Origin: Leucobacter sp. CX169
GTDB taxonomy: Bacteria; Actinomycetota; Actinomycetes; Actinomycetales; Microbacteriaceae
Assembly: GCF_017161405.1 (NCBI RefSeq)
Contig: NZ_CP071051.1
Coordinates: 1,364,001-1,428,000 of the forward strand
Length of the DNA stretch: 64,000 nucleotides
Direction of reading: 5' to 3'
This document shows, piece after piece, positions 47,814 through 57,613 of this stretch; the stretch's first letter is position 1; each line of letters opens with the position of its first letter. The notes under the pieces were generated by a model, which ran no database searches, was not told the origin of the DNA, and was given only the letters and a program-made list of their open reading frames with translations. Made by a program: the position numbers and the translations under genes.

Positions 47814-48012
47814 AACGACTGAGATCCGGCCATCACCGGGGAGTCTTCGGGAGAACAGCGGCGTGCCGCTCAGTAGATCCGAACGGCCACGGCCCGTCAT
47901 CGCTGAAATGAAGTGGCCTGTTCCTTGGAACGGGCAACGCGGGGTGGTACCGCGGGGCCGAGAATCTCGGGCTCGTCCCGGCGAGATCCAGATCGCCGTT
48001 CGAGCCAGGAGC
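47814..48012 (+). promoter_or_regulatory. T-box leader (ultrashort stem I type) of ileS
   Basis: tRNA-sensing leader. The short stem I is CCGG (47826–47829) / CCGG (47836–47839), with loop CCATCA exposing the isoleucine specifier AUC (47832–47834). The conserved T-box bulge is TGGTACCGCGG (47945–47955); TGGT can pair with the ACCA end of uncharged tRNA-Ile. There is no terminator U tract before the AGGAG at 48007–48011. Downstream GGCTCG/CGAGCC pairing abuts that site, so control of translation is likely. TAGACT (47802–47807) is a possible -10. Confidence 0.88.
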
Positions 48013-48022
48013 ACCCGACGCA

Positions 48023-51000
48023 ATGACGTACCCCAAGCCACGCCCCGTACCGTCCACCGGACCGAAGCACGCGGCCGAGCACGCCCCCGGCGCGGCGTTC
48101 GGGATGACGCCGTCTCCTTCCTTCCCGACGATCGAGGAGCGGGTGCTCGCGTTCTGGCAGGCGGACGACACCTTTCTGGAGTCCATCGCGCAACGCGTAG
48201 GTGCCTCCGAATGGGTGTTCAACGACGGCCCGCCCTTCGCGAATGGCCTGCCCCACTACGGCCACCTGCTCACCGGCTATGCCAAGGACGTGTTCCCGCG
48301 CTTCCAAACGATGCGCGGCCGCCACGTCGAGCGTCGCTTCGGCTGGGACACGCACGGCCTCCCGGCGGAGCTCGAAGCGATGAAGCAGCTCGGCATCACC
48401 GAGAAGCGCGAGATCGACGAGATGGGACTTGCGGCATTCAACGCGCAGGCAAAGTCTTCGGTGTTGCAGTACACGAAGGAGTGGCAGGAGTACGTCACCC
48501 GCCAGGCCCGCTGGGTCGACTTCGACAAGGGCTATAAGACGCTCGACCTCGACTACATGGAGTCGGTCATCTGGGCCTTCAAGCAGCTCTACGACCTGGG
48601 GCTCGCCTACGAGGGCTACCGCGTGCTGCCCTACTGCTGGCGCGACGAGACGCCACTGTCGAACCACGAGCTCAAGATGGACGACGACGTCTACAAGATG
48701 CGTCAGGATCAGACCGTCACGGTCACGTTCCCGCTGCAGGGCGCGCGCGCAGCCGAGCTCGGCCTCGAGGGCGCCGCCGCGCTTGCCTGGACCACGACCC
48801 CCTGGACGTTGCCTACGAACCTCGCGCTGGCCGTTGGCCCCGAGGTTGAGTACGCGGTCCTGCCCGCGGGCCCCGAGGGGGCCGCCGCCGCGGCAGACCG
48901 GTACGTCCTGGCGAGCGCGCGGGTCGCCGCCCACGCGAAGGAGCTCGGGTACGCGAGCGCCGAGGACGCGCAGGCGGCGATCGAGCGCACGCTGGTCGGC
49001 ACCGAGCTCGCAGGCGTGCAGTACGCGCCGCTGTTCAACTACTTCTCTGACGCCGACGAGTGGGGGACGGGCGACGCCTGGCGGATCCTGCTCGCCGACT
49101 ACGTCACGACCGAGGACGGCACGGGTATCGTGCACCTCGCGCCCGCCTATGGCGAGGTCGATAAGGAAGCCACCGACGCCGCCGGCATCCCCACGATTCT
49201 CTCGGTGGACGATGGGGGGCGCTTCCTGCCCGCGGTGACCGATTTCGTGGGCGAGCAGGTCTTCGATGCGAACCCCGGAATCACCCGCGCGCTGCGGGAC
49301 GCTGGCCGCCTGCTCCGCCAGGCCTCCTACGAGCACTCGTACCCGCACTGCTGGCGCTGCCGTACGCCGCTGATCTACAAGGCGGTCTCGAGCTGGTTCG
49401 TCCGCGTCACCGAGATCCGCGACGAGATGGAGCGACTCAACCAGGACATCACCTGGGTTCCGGAGAACGTGAAGGACGGGCAGTTCGGTAAGTGGGTTGC
49501 GGGAGCCCGTGACTGGTCCGTCAGCCGCAATCGCTACTTTGGCTCGCCCATCCCGGTGTGGAAGAGCGACAACCCCGAGTACCCGCGCGTCGACGTCTAC
49601 GGCTCGCTCGACGAGATCGAGGCGGACTTCGGCGTGCGTCCCGATGACCTGCACCGGCCGTTCATTGATGAGCTCACACGTCCGAACCCCGACGACCCCA
49701 GCGGCCAGTCGACGATGCGTCGCATTGAGGACGTGCTCGACGTCTGGTTCGACTCCGCGTCCATGCCGTTCGCGCAGGCGCACTACCCGTTCGAGAACCA
49801 GGAATGGTTCGACACACACCAGCCGGCCGACTTCATCGTCGAGTACATCGGGCAGACCCGCGGCTGGTTCTACGTGCAGCATGTGCTGGCGACGGCACTC
49901 TTCCACCGGCCCGCGTTCAAGAACGTCATCAGCCACGGCATTGTGCTGGGCTCGGACGGCAACAAGATGTCGAAGTCGCTCCAGAACTACCCCGACGTGA
50001 ACGAGGTCTTTGACCGCGATGGCTCGGACGCGATGCGCTGGTTCCTGATGGCGAGCCCGGTTGTGCGCGGCGGAAACCTCGTCGTTACCGAGGAGGGCAT
50101 CCGTGAGGGGGTCCGCCAGTTCATCTTGCCGATCTGGAACGCCTGGACGTTCTTCGGGATGTACGCGAACGCGGACGGCGCCGAGGCGACTCGTTCGACG
50201 TCCTCGACCGATCCGCTTGATCGTTACATTCTGGCGAAAACCGGGACGCTCGTGACCGAGGTCGGTGCGGCGCTCGAACGACTCGACTCGACCGCCGCCG
50301 CCGCGCACCTGCGCGACTTCGCGGAGGTGCTCACCAACTGGTACGTGCGGCGCTCGCGCGACCGCTTCTGGGGTGGGACCCAGGCGGACCCCGCGAACCA
50401 GCAGGCATTCGACACGCTCTACACGGTGCTCGAGACCACGCTGCGTGTGGCCGCACCGATGATGCCCCTGATCGGCGAGGAGATCTGGCAGGGCCTGACC
50501 GGCGGGCGCTCCGTGCACCTGACGGATTGGCCGGACGCCGCAGAGTTCCCCGTCGACCCCGAGCTGGTTGCCGCGATGGACGAGGTCCGTCAGATCACCT
50601 CGCAGGCGCTGGCACTGCGCAAGCAGCACTCGCTGCGCGTGCGCCTCCCGCTCGCCGAGCTGACCGTCGTGACCGCACACCCGGGCAGGATCGAGCCGTT
50701 CGCGGCGATCCTGCGCGAGGAGCTCAACGTGAAGAGCGTCCGCCTGACCCTGCAGACTGAGGACAGTGCGGCCGAGCACGGGATCACCAGCCAGCTCTCC
50801 GTCAATGCGCGCGCCGCCGGGCCGCGCCTCGGGAAGCGCGTGCAGGAAGCGATCAAGGCAGCGAAGGCTGGCAACTGGTCGGAGGTCGACGGCGTCGTGA
50901 TTGCCGGGGACATCCCGCTTGAGCCGAGTGAGTACGAACTGACCCTCCGGGTCGGCGGCGACGACGAGGCCGACGCGCCCGCGCTGTCGCTGCTGCCGGG

Positions 51001-51379
51001 CGGCGGTTTCCTGCTGCTCAACACCGACACGACTCCGGAGCTCGAGGCGGAGGGCATCGCCCGCGACTCGATCCGCGCGGTGCAGGAGGCGCGCAAGAAT
51101 GCCGGCCTCGAGGTGAGCGACCGCATCGTGCTGGCGCTGGCGGCGACCGCGGAGTTCGCGTCGGCCCTCGAGACGCACGCGGCGCTCATCGCAGGCGAGA
51201 CGCTCGCGACCGAGTTTTCCGTCTCGGCGGTCGACGAGGTGCACACGGTCCCGGCCGGCACGAACGGCCGCACGGACCAGATTGTTTCCGCGAGCGTCGC
51301 GCCGGCGCTCGGCGCCGGCAAGGCCAGCATCGGCATCACGATTCAGAAGTCCACGCAGGATGAGGAGGCCGGACGATGA
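48023..51379 (+). CDS. ileS: Isoleucyl-tRNA synthetase
   Basis: Class I synthetase of 1118 residues, longer than the bacterial type 1 enzyme and consistent with the eukaryote-like type 2 common in actinobacteria. HIGH motif variant HYGH in [16 protein letters not shown] near residue 76; GWDTHGLP; editing CP1 domain; KMSKS in [14 protein letters not shown] near 648; C-terminal anticodon domain. AGGAG is 11 bases before ATG 48023; ATG 48104 is another possible start. Expression is probably set by the T-box leader. Overlaps folC by ATGA. Confidence 0.96.
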   Translation: MTYPKPRPVPSTGPKHAAEHAPGAAFGMTPSPSFPTIEERVLAFWQADDTFLESIAQRVGASEWVFNDGPPFANGLPHYGHLLTGYAKDVFPRFQTMRGRHVERRFGWDTHGLPAELEAMKQLGITEKREIDEMGLAAFNAQAKSSVLQYTKEWQEYVTRQARWVDFDKGYKTLDLDYMESVIWAFKQLYDLGLAYEGYRVLPYCWRDETPLSNHELKMDDDVYKMRQDQTVTVTFPLQGARAAELGLEGAAALAWTTTPWTLPTNLALAVGPEVEYAVLPAGPEGAAAAADRYVLASARVAAHAKELGYASAEDAQAAIERTLVGTELAGVQYAPLFNYFSDADEWGTGDAWRILLADYVTTEDGTGIVHLAPAYGEVDKEATDAAGIPTILSVDDGGRFLPAVTDFVGEQVFDANPGITRALRDAGRLLRQASYEHSYPHCWRCRTPLIYKAVSSWFVRVTEIRDEMERLNQDITWVPENVKDGQFGKWVAGARDWSVSRNRYFGSPIPVWKSDNPEYPRVDVYGSLDEIEADFGVRPDDLHRPFIDELTRPNPDDPSGQSTMRRIEDVLDVWFDSASMPFAQAHYPFENQEWFDTHQPADFIVEYIGQTRGWFYVQHVLATALFHRPAFKNVISHGIVLGSDGNKMSKSLQNYPDVNEVFDRDGSDAMRWFLMASPVVRGGNLVVTEEGIREGVRQFILPIWNAWTFFGMYANADGAEATRSTSSTDPLDRYILAKTGTLVTEVGAALERLDSTAAAAHLRDFAEVLTNWYVRRSRDRFWGGTQADPANQQAFDTLYTVLETTLRVAAPMMPLIGEEIWQGLTGGRSVHLTDWPDAAEFPVDPELVAAMDEVRQITSQALALRKQHSLRVRLPLAELTVVTAHPGRIEPFAAILREELNVKSVRLTLQTEDSAAEHGITSQLSVNARAAGPRLGKRVQEAIKAAKAGNWSEVDGVVIAGDIPLEPSEYELTLRVGGDDEADAPALSLLPGGGFLLLNTDTTPELEAEGIARDSIRAVQEARKNAGLEVSDRIVLALAATAEFASALETHAALIAGETLATEFSVSAVDEVHTVPAGTNGRTDQIVSASVAPALGAGKASIGITIQKSTQDEEAGR

Positions 51380-52737
51380 CCCATCACGCCGCCCAGGTTT
51401 ACGCCGCACTACTCGAACGAGTCGGGGAGGCGCACCCGCGCCCCCGGCTGGAGCCCGTGCGCCGGCTTGCCGACCTCGCCGGTGCGCCGCAGGCCACGTT
51501 CCCCGTGATCCAGGTCGCGGGCACGAACGGGAAGACGAGCACGAGCCGCGCCATCGAGTCGATCTTGCGCGCCTATGGCCTGCGCACGGGCCTCTTCACG
51601 AGCCCGCATCTCGAGCAGTTCACGGAACGCATTCGCATCGATGGCGACCCGATCGCCCCAGACGCGCTGGCCGCCGCCTGGGAGGAGCTTGCCCTGCCAC
51701 TCGAGGTGCTGGACGCCGAGCTCGAGGCCGATGGCCAGTCCCGGGTCACGTTCTTCGAGGCGCTGATGGTGCTGGCGTTCCTCGCGTTCGCGGACGCGCC
51801 CGTCGAGGTGGCCGTCATCGAGGTGGGCATGGGCGGCGCATGGGACGCGAGTAACATCGCCGACGCGACCGTCGCCGTGTTCACGCCGATTGCGCTCGAC
51901 CACGTCGGCATCCTCGGCGACACGATCGCCGAGATCGCGCGCACAAAGGCCGGCATTCTGAAGCCGGGAATGGGCGAAGCCGGCGCGATCGCGGTCTCCG
52001 CCGAGCAGGATCCCGAGGCGCTCGCCGAGCTCGTCGCGCGCGCCGAGGAGACCGGCGTCGCACTGCACGTCCTCGGCCGGGATTTCCAGCTGTCGGGTGA
52101 CCGACTCGCGGTCGGCGGTCGCCAGATCGACGTCGTCGGCCCGTCCGGTGCCAGCTATGACCCCGCGTTTGTCCCGCTGCACGGCAGCCACCAGTCGGCG
52201 AACACCGCCGTCGCGATCGCCGCGGTCGAGGCATTCTTCGGGGGCGCACGTCCCGTGCCCGAGGCCGTGCTCGACGAGGGGCTCGCACAGCTCACCGTCC
52301 CCGGCCGGCTGCAGCTCATTGGCACCGAGCCCATCGTCTATGTGGACGCCGCCCATAACCCTCACGGTGCCCGCGCGCTCGCGGAGGCGGTGCGCGAGTC
52401 GTTCTCGTTCAGCGAGCTCGCGGTCGTCGTCGGGATATTTGGGGAGAAGGATGCGTCGGGCGTGCTCTCGGCGCTGGCGCCCATCGCGGCCCGCATGATC
52501 CTGACGCGCCCCGATTCGCCCCGCGCCCTCGAGGTGGGTGAGCTGCTCGATATTGCGGACGCCGAGCTGGGTGAGCTCAGCGTCACGCAAACCGACTCGC
52601 TCACCGAAGCGCTCACCGAGGCCCGCGACTGGGCCCTTGAAGCACCCGGCCGCGCCGTCCTCGTCACTGGTTCGGTGGTGCTCGCGGGCGAGGCACTCTC
52701 GCTTGCGCGCGCCGGCGATTGGGGGGTCGCACTGTGA
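51376..52737 (+). CDS. folC: Folylpolyglutamate/dihydrofolate synthase
   Basis: Adds glutamate to folates (and dihydropteroate). 453 residues; P-loop [38 protein letters not shown], central [14 protein letters not shown], and the C-terminal domain [14 protein letters not shown]. Starts at ATG 51376 within the ileS stop and overlaps the DUF4233 gene by GTGA, so ileS–folC–DUF4233 are coupled. Confidence 0.95.
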   Translation: MTHHAAQVYAALLERVGEAHPRPRLEPVRRLADLAGAPQATFPVIQVAGTNGKTSTSRAIESILRAYGLRTGLFTSPHLEQFTERIRIDGDPIAPDALAAAWEELALPLEVLDAELEADGQSRVTFFEALMVLAFLAFADAPVEVAVIEVGMGGAWDASNIADATVAVFTPIALDHVGILGDTIAEIARTKAGILKPGMGEAGAIAVSAEQDPEALAELVARAEETGVALHVLGRDFQLSGDRLAVGGRQIDVVGPSGASYDPAFVPLHGSHQSANTAVAIAAVEAFFGGARPVPEAVLDEGLAQLTVPGRLQLIGTEPIVYVDAAHNPHGARALAEAVRESFSFSELAVVVGIFGEKDASGVLSALAPIAARMILTRPDSPRALEVGELLDIADAELGELSVTQTDSLTEALTEARDWALEAPGRAVLVTGSVVLAGEALSLARAGDWGVAL

Positions 52738-53192
52738 GCGACCCGGTGATGCAGCCCGACGACGGCGAGGAGCTTGTGCTCTCGCCGTCCGAGGCAATGG
52801 GCGCGGGGGCAGCGATGCACCTCGCCGGGGGCCGGGGCGCGCGTCGTTCGACGCAGCGCGCTCTAGGGTCAATCGTGCTGGGCTTCGAGCTCTTCGTCGT
52901 CTTCCTCGCCGGCATGACCGTCTTCGGTCTCGGGGTGATTGAGCCCCGGGAACTCGGTATCTGGGGCGGCCTCGGCCTGTGCGCCGTGATCCTCGTCGCG
53001 CTCGGGACGATGCGTCTCGGCAAGGTGGGGCTCACGCTCGGCTGGGTGGTGCACGGTCTCATGTTCCTCGCCGGGTTCGTGCTCCCGCCGTCGCTCATCA
53101 TCGTCGTCATTTTCACGGCGCTGTGGGTGTACTGCATGGTGGTCGGCGCCCGCCTCGACCGGCAGTCGGCCGCGGCGCATCAGGCGGCGTGA
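52734..53192 (+). CDS. DUF4233 membrane protein
   Basis: 152 residues from GTG 52734 (GTGA overlap with folC). Three or four hydrophobic helices after a cytoplasmic N-terminal stretch: VLGFELFVVFLAGMTVFGLG, LGLCAVILVALG, LGWVVHGLMFLAGFVLPPSLIIVVIFTALW in part. DUF4233 proteins follow folC in many actinobacteria; function unknown. Confidence 0.88.
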   Translation: MSDPVMQPDDGEELVLSPSEAMGAGAAMHLAGGRGARRSTQRALGSIVLGFELFVVFLAGMTVFGLGVIEPRELGIWGGLGLCAVILVALGTMRLGKVGLTLGWVVHGLMFLAGFVLPPSLIIVVIFTALWVYCMVVGARLDRQSAAAHQAA

Positions 53193-53210
53193 GATCACAC
53201 ACCAACCGAA

Positions 53211-53237
53211 TAGAATCGTTCCGGCCGCGAAAGCGGC
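53211..53237 (+). promoter_or_regulatory. ndk promoter and 5' hairpin
   Basis: -10 TAGAAT (53211–53216), then GGCCGC-GAAA-GCGGCC at the predicted transcript 5' end, a GNRA-capped stem that could protect the message. Confidence 0.4.
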
Positions 53238-53274
53238 CACATCCCAAGATTTTCATGCAGTGAAAGGGGCCGCA

Positions 53275-53691
53275 ATGCAGGTCGAAGAGACGCTCATCCT
53301 GGTCAAGCCGGACGGGGTTGCCCGTGGACTCACGGGGGAGATCCTCCGTCGCATCGAGAGCAAGGGCTACACGCTGGTGGACCTGCGCTTGGTCGCCCCC
53401 GATCGTGCGCTGCTCGCCGCGCACTACGCGGAACACGAGGGAAAGCCGTTCTATGAGCCACTGCTCGAGTTCATGGGCTCCGGCCCGTCGGTTGCGATCC
53501 GCCTGAGCGGTCACCGCGTCATCGAGGGCTTCCGCTCGCTCGCCGGCACGACCGATCCGACGACGGCAGCTCCCGGCACGATCCGCGGCGATCTGGGCCG
53601 TGACTGGGGCGTGAAGGTGCAGCAGAACCTCGTTCACGGCTCCGACTCACCCGAGTCCGCCGCGCGCGAGCTCGCGCTCTGGTTCGCGTAA
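53275..53691 (+). CDS. ndk: Nucleoside diphosphate kinase
   Basis: Transfers gamma-phosphate between nucleotides through a phosphohistidine. 138 residues from ATG 53275, with AAGGGG (53264–53269) five bases upstream; GTG 53260 is the alternative. LVKPDGVARGLTGEI and active-site His121 in QQNLVHGSDSPESA. Follows DUF4233 with its own TAGAAT promoter; a terminator follows the stop. Confidence 0.96.
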   Translation: MQVEETLILVKPDGVARGLTGEILRRIESKGYTLVDLRLVAPDRALLAAHYAEHEGKPFYEPLLEFMGSGPSVAIRLSGHRVIEGFRSLAGTTDPTTAAPGTIRGDLGRDWGVKVQQNLVHGSDSPESAARELALWFA

Positions 53692-53707
53692 CCACCGCTT
53701 CTTGCGA

Positions 53708-53736
53708 GGGGGCCGTGGCGTTGCGCCGCGGCCCCC
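53708..53736 (+). terminator. Terminator after ndk
   Basis: 13-base arms (53708–53720 and 53724–53736) with one G·T pair and a TTG loop; no long T run. Confidence 0.75.
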
Positions 53737-53796
53737 GTTCTCGTCCCTACAGGATCCCGGCACCCGGTTTCGGAGAAGAATGTCGGTGGCGGCTCG

Positions 53797-53811
53797 TAGA
53801 CTGGCGGGATG
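53797..53811 (+). promoter_or_regulatory. Leaderless promoter, uvrB
   Basis: TAGACT (53797–53802) is exactly six bases before ATG 53809. Confidence 0.55.
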
Positions 53812-55878
53812 GAAGCCACGCGCAGCGTACGGCCCTTCGAGGTCATCAGTGAGTATGAACCGAGCGGTGATCAGCCGCAGGCAATTTCCGAGCTCGCGGG
53901 CCGCATCAACGCCGGCGAAACCGATATCGTGCTGCTCGGCGCGACGGGTACCGGCAAGTCGGCAACCACTGCCTGGCTCATCGAGCAGGTCCAGCGCCCG
54001 ACGCTGATCCTGGCCCACAACAAGACACTCGCGGCGCAGCTCGCGAACGAGTTCCGCATGCTGATGCCGAACAACGCGGTCGAGTACTTCGTCTCCTACT
54101 ACGACTACTACCAGCCTGAGGCGTACGTCCCACAGACCGACACCTTCATCGAGAAGGACTCTTCGGTAAACGCCGAGGTCGAGCGTCTGCGACACTCGAC
54201 GACCAACTCGTTGCTCAGCCGACGCGACGTCGTGGTTATCTCGACCGTCTCCTGCATCTACGGCCTCGGCAAGCCGGAGGAGTACTACGAGGCGATGGTG
54301 CCGCTGGTCGTGGGTGACCGACTCGATCGCGACGTCCTCCTGCGGCGCTTCGTCGACATGCAATACCAGCGCAACGACATCGAGTTTGTGCGCGGCAACT
54401 TCCGGGTGCGCGGGGACACGGTCGAGATTATCCCCATGTACGAGGAGCTCGCCATCCGAATCGAGTTCTTCGGAGACGAGATCGAGGCCCTGTACTATTT
54501 GCACCCCGTGTCGGGTGAAGTCATCAAACAGGTCGACTCAGTCTCGGTGTTCCCGGGGTCGCACTACGTCGCGAGCCGCGAGGTAATGAACCGGGCGATG
54601 GGCAGCATCAGCCTCGAGCTCGACCAGCGCCTCGATGAGCTCAAACGGCAGAACAAGCTCGTCGAGGAACAACGGCTGCGCATGCGGACGACCTTCGACC
54701 TCGAGATGATGGAGCAGATCGGCTTCTGCTCGGGCATCGAGAACTATTCGATGCACATGGACGGCCGGCAGCCGGGGGAGGCGCCGCACTGCCTGCTCGA
54801 CTACTTCCCCGACGACTTCCTTGTGGTCATTGACGAGTCGCACGTCACCGTGCCGCAGATCGGCGCGATGTACGAGGGCGACGCGTCGCGCAAGCGCACC
54901 CTCGTCGATCACGGGTTCCGGCTACCGAGTGCGCTCGACAACCGGCCACTGAAGTTTTCAGAGTTCAAAGACCGGGTCGGACAGATCGTGTACCTCTCGG
55001 CGACGCCGGGGAAGTACGAGCTGGAGCTCGCCGACGGCGTGGTCGAGCAGATCATCCGCCCGACCGGGCTCATTGACCCGGAGATCGTCGTCAAGCCGAG
55101 CGAAGGCCAAATCGATGACCTCCTCGAGCAGGTGCGCGTGCGCGCCGCGAAGAACGAGCGTGTGCTCGTCACGACACTCACCAAGAAGATGGCGGAGCAA
55201 CTCACCACCTTCATGGAGGAGGCCGGAGTGCGGGTGCGCTACCTGCACTCGGACGTAGACACGCTGCGTCGAGTGGAGCTGCTCACCGAGCTGCGCGCGG
55301 GCGTGTTCGATGTGCTCGTCGGCATCAACCTGCTTCGCGAGGGACTTGACCTTCCGGAGGTGTCGCTCGTCGCGATTCTCGACGCCGACAAGGAGGGCTT
55401 TCTCCGGTCTAGCACCTCACTCATTCAGACCATCGGGCGCGCCGCACGTAACGTCTCGGGCGAGGTACACATGTACGCGGACCGCGTCACGCGTTCGATG
55501 CAGCAGGCCATCGACGAGACGAATCGTCGCCGCGAGCGCCAGGTGGCGTACAACACCGAGCACGGCATCGACCCAACCCCGCTGCGCAAGAAGATCGGCG
55601 ATATCACGGCGATGCTCAACCGCGAGGCCGCCGACACTGAGGCGGTGCTTTCGTCACGCCACGGGGCGGCGCAGCGCCCGAAAAGCAAGGTCGCCGCTCG
55701 CGCCGGTGCGATCGCGGAGGAGGGCTCGGCGACAATCGAATCACTCGTGGCGGACCTCACCGCGCAAATGCTCGCCGCGGCCGAGGACCTCAAATTCGAG
55801 CTCGCCGCGCGCTTGCGTGACGAGGTCTCCGATCTCAAGCGCGAGTTGCGTCAAATGGACGCCGCTGGCCACCGCTAG
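53809..55878 (+). CDS. uvrB: Excinuclease ABC subunit B
   Basis: Damage-verifying helicase-like subunit of nucleotide excision repair. 689 residues; Walker [13 protein letters not shown], the beta-hairpin region [19 protein letters not shown], Walker [13 protein letters not shown], helicase motif [11 protein letters not shown], and the C-terminal UVR domain ([20 protein letters not shown]) that binds UvrC. Leaderless-type start. uvrA and uvrC are 2–5 kb downstream, separated by three unrelated genes. Confidence 0.97.
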   Translation: MEATRSVRPFEVISEYEPSGDQPQAISELAGRINAGETDIVLLGATGTGKSATTAWLIEQVQRPTLILAHNKTLAAQLANEFRMLMPNNAVEYFVSYYDYYQPEAYVPQTDTFIEKDSSVNAEVERLRHSTTNSLLSRRDVVVISTVSCIYGLGKPEEYYEAMVPLVVGDRLDRDVLLRRFVDMQYQRNDIEFVRGNFRVRGDTVEIIPMYEELAIRIEFFGDEIEALYYLHPVSGEVIKQVDSVSVFPGSHYVASREVMNRAMGSISLELDQRLDELKRQNKLVEEQRLRMRTTFDLEMMEQIGFCSGIENYSMHMDGRQPGEAPHCLLDYFPDDFLVVIDESHVTVPQIGAMYEGDASRKRTLVDHGFRLPSALDNRPLKFSEFKDRVGQIVYLSATPGKYELELADGVVEQIIRPTGLIDPEIVVKPSEGQIDDLLEQVRVRAAKNERVLVTTLTKKMAEQLTTFMEEAGVRVRYLHSDVDTLRRVELLTELRAGVFDVLVGINLLREGLDLPEVSLVAILDADKEGFLRSSTSLIQTIGRAARNVSGEVHMYADRVTRSMQQAIDETNRRRERQVAYNTEHGIDPTPLRKKIGDITAMLNREAADTEAVLSSRHGAAQRPKSKVAARAGAIAEEGSATIESLVADLTAQMLAAAEDLKFELAARLRDEVSDLKRELRQMDAAGHR

Positions 55879-55890
55879 CGAGGGGATGCC

Positions 55891-56508
55891 GTGTCGAAGA
55901 TCGATTTCAAGAAAACGCTCGACTCGTTTCAGGCGCGACCGCACGTGTTCCGCGTGATTGACGTGCCGCCGCGGCAGTACCTGATGGTCGACGGGCACGG
56001 CAATCCCAACACCGAGCCCGCGTTTACCCAGGCGATCGAGGCGCTGTTCCCGCTCGCATATGCGCTCAAGTTTGCCAGCAAGTCGCGAAACCTCGACTAC
56101 GTGGTTCCGCCGCTGGAGGGCCTGTGGTGGGCTGAGGACCAGACGGTGTTTACGTCGGCGCGAGACCAGTCCAAGTGGGACTGGACGCTCATGATCATGG
56201 TGCCCGACTGGCTCGGCGCAGACGAGGTGGCCGAGTCGGTCGCTGCCGTCACCGCGAAGGACCACCCTCCTGCGGCTCTGGGAAAGTTGCGCTTGGAGAC
56301 CCTGCACGAGGGACGCTGCGTGCAGACCCTGCACGTGGGCTCCTTTGAGCAGGAGGGCGGGATCCTCGCGACGATGCATGAAGAGTTCATTCCCGCGAAC
56401 GGACTTGAGTTCGCGGGAAAGCACCACGAGATCTACCTGAGTGACTTCCGCAGGGTCACTCCGGACAAGCAGCGCACCCTGCTCCGGCAGCCGGTGCGCG
56501 AGTCATAG
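55891..56508 (+). CDS. GyrI-like domain protein
   Basis: 205 residues from GTG 55891, with GAGGGG about six bases upstream and 12 bases after uvrB, so probably cotranscribed. The sequence FRVIDVPPRQYLMVDGHGNPNTEPAF matches the GyrI-like small-molecule-binding fold (SHS2 modules); LEGLWWAEDQTVF and WTLMIMVPDWL follow. No DNA-binding domain. Members bind or hydrolyse small cyclic compounds; a role here is not known. Confidence 0.85.
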   Translation: MSKIDFKKTLDSFQARPHVFRVIDVPPRQYLMVDGHGNPNTEPAFTQAIEALFPLAYALKFASKSRNLDYVVPPLEGLWWAEDQTVFTSARDQSKWDWTLMIMVPDWLGADEVAESVAAVTAKDHPPAALGKLRLETLHEGRCVQTLHVGSFEQEGGILATMHEEFIPANGLEFAGKHHEIYLSDFRRVTPDKQRTLLRQPVRES

Positions 56509-56509
56509 C

Positions 56510-56908
56510 TCAGTCAGCGGGAAGCAGCGCGTAAATGTCGACGGCGTTGCCGTCCGGGTCGTGCAGCGTCGCATAGCGCTGGCCCCACGGGGCGTCGAAC
56601 GGTTCCGTGTGCACCTTGTGGCCTGCGGCGGACAGTTCCGCGACTGTGCGGTCCACCTCCGCCGGGCTGTCCGCCGCGAAGGCGAAGGCGATGCGGTGGC
56701 TGCCCGCGGGCATCACGTAGCTGAGGTCGAACCCGAGAATGGTCTCAATCGGGTCCCAGGCGAGCGTCATGCCCCCGGGCAGCGCGATCTCAACGTGATC
56801 CGCGTCGTCCTGACCGTCTGGGATGTCGAGCCCCAGAGCGCGGTAGAACTCGAGGGAGGCGGCCAGGTCGCGGGTGACGATTCCGATGAAGTTGAAACGA
56901 AGACTCAT
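56510..56908 (-). CDS. VOC family protein
   Basis: 132 residues from ATG 56908 (MSLRFNFIGIVTRDLAASLEFY), a vicinal-oxygen-chelate domain; the longer frame to 56983 is unsupported. PFDAPWGQRYATLHDPDGNAVDIY is the usual C-terminal strand pair. TACGCT on the minus strand is exactly six bases before the ATG. Convergent with the GyrI-like gene, with one base between stop codons. Resistance protein or lyase; substrate unknown. Confidence 0.87.
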   Translation of the reverse strand: MSLRFNFIGIVTRDLAASLEFYRALGLDIPDGQDDADHVEIALPGGMTLAWDPIETILGFDLSYVMPAGSHRIAFAFAADSPAEVDRTVAELSAAGHKVHTEPFDAPWGQRYATLHDPDGNAVDIYALLPAD

Positions 56909-56920
56909 GCTTTGAGCGTA
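56906..56920 (-). promoter_or_regulatory. Leaderless promoter, VOC gene
   Basis: Minus-strand TACGCT (56920–56915), six bases from ATG 56908. Confidence 0.45.
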
Positions 56921-56940
56921 GGCCCCCGCGTGCCCTTTTG

Positions 56941-57525
56941 CTAGGGCAGGCGCGCCTCGAGCCCCAGCCGCACGACCGGCCATTCGTCGTCCGTGATCGA
57001 GAAGACGACCGTGTCTCGGACTGTCCCGTTCCCGAGGATCATGTGCTTGCGCAGCACACCGTCTTGATGTGCGCCCAGTCGCGCGATCGCTGCACGCGAC
57101 TGCTGGTTATGCCAATGGGTGCGAAATTCGACGGCCAGGCAGTCCAGCTCGTCGAATGCGCGCGTCAGCAGCAGCAGTTTGGCCTCGGCGTTGATCCCGG
57201 TGCCCTGGACAGACCGACCGATCCACGTCGACCCAATCTCCAACCGGCGGTTCGCCGGCGCGAGATTCAGGTACGAGGTCATGCCGACTGCACGATCGCG
57301 ATCGGCGTCGATGATCGCCCAGGGCGCGAGGGTTCCAGCAGCCTGCGCCTCCCTCCTGCGCTCGATCTCGGCGAGCATTTCCTCGGGCGACGGGATGCTC
57401 GTGTACCAGGTGCGCCACAGCTCACCTGGGCCCACCGAATCGGCGAGATCGTCTCGGTGCTGCGGGCCGAGCGGCTCGAGGCGGACGCGACTACCGGCAA
57501 GAGTGGGGGTCTCGTGGCTGTTCAT
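56941..57525 (-). CDS. GNAT family N-acetyltransferase
   Basis: 194 residues from ATG 57525 (MNSHETPTLAGSRVRLEPL). RimJ/RimL-like GNAT: GMTSYLNLAPANRRLEIGSTWIG, the acetyl-CoA loop QGTGINAEAKLLLL (Q/RxxGxG/A variant) and FRTHWHNQQSRAAIARLGA. The longer frame to 57618 overlaps uvrA and is rejected. TACTGT on the minus strand is exactly six bases before the ATG. Divergent from uvrA. Acceptor unknown. Confidence 0.88.
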   Translation of the reverse strand: MNSHETPTLAGSRVRLEPLGPQHRDDLADSVGPGELWRTWYTSIPSPEEMLAEIERRREAQAAGTLAPWAIIDADRDRAVGMTSYLNLAPANRRLEIGSTWIGRSVQGTGINAEAKLLLLTRAFDELDCLAVEFRTHWHNQQSRAAIARLGAHQDGVLRKHMILGNGTVRDTVVFSITDDEWPVVRLGLEARLP

Positions 57526-57537
57526 GTGCTCACAGTA
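57523..57537 (-). promoter_or_regulatory. Leaderless promoter, GNAT gene
   Basis: Minus-strand TACTGT (57537–57532), six bases from ATG 57525. Confidence 0.5.
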
Positions 57538-57598
57538 ACGGGGGAAGAGCACACCGGCGACACGATCGAACACACTTTCGAATCTCAGCTTTGGCCCA

Positions 57599-57613
57599 TA
57601 GGATGAACGGGTG
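57599..57613 (+). promoter_or_regulatory. Leaderless promoter, uvrA
   Basis: TAGGAT (57599–57604) is six bases before GTG 57611. Confidence 0.5.

Noticed and set aside
47897-51409. 1170-codon open frame on the minus strand
   Set aside because: It is antisense to ileS, has the arginine/valine/leucine-rich composition of a GC-rich shadow frame and contains no recognisable domain; ileS itself is certain.
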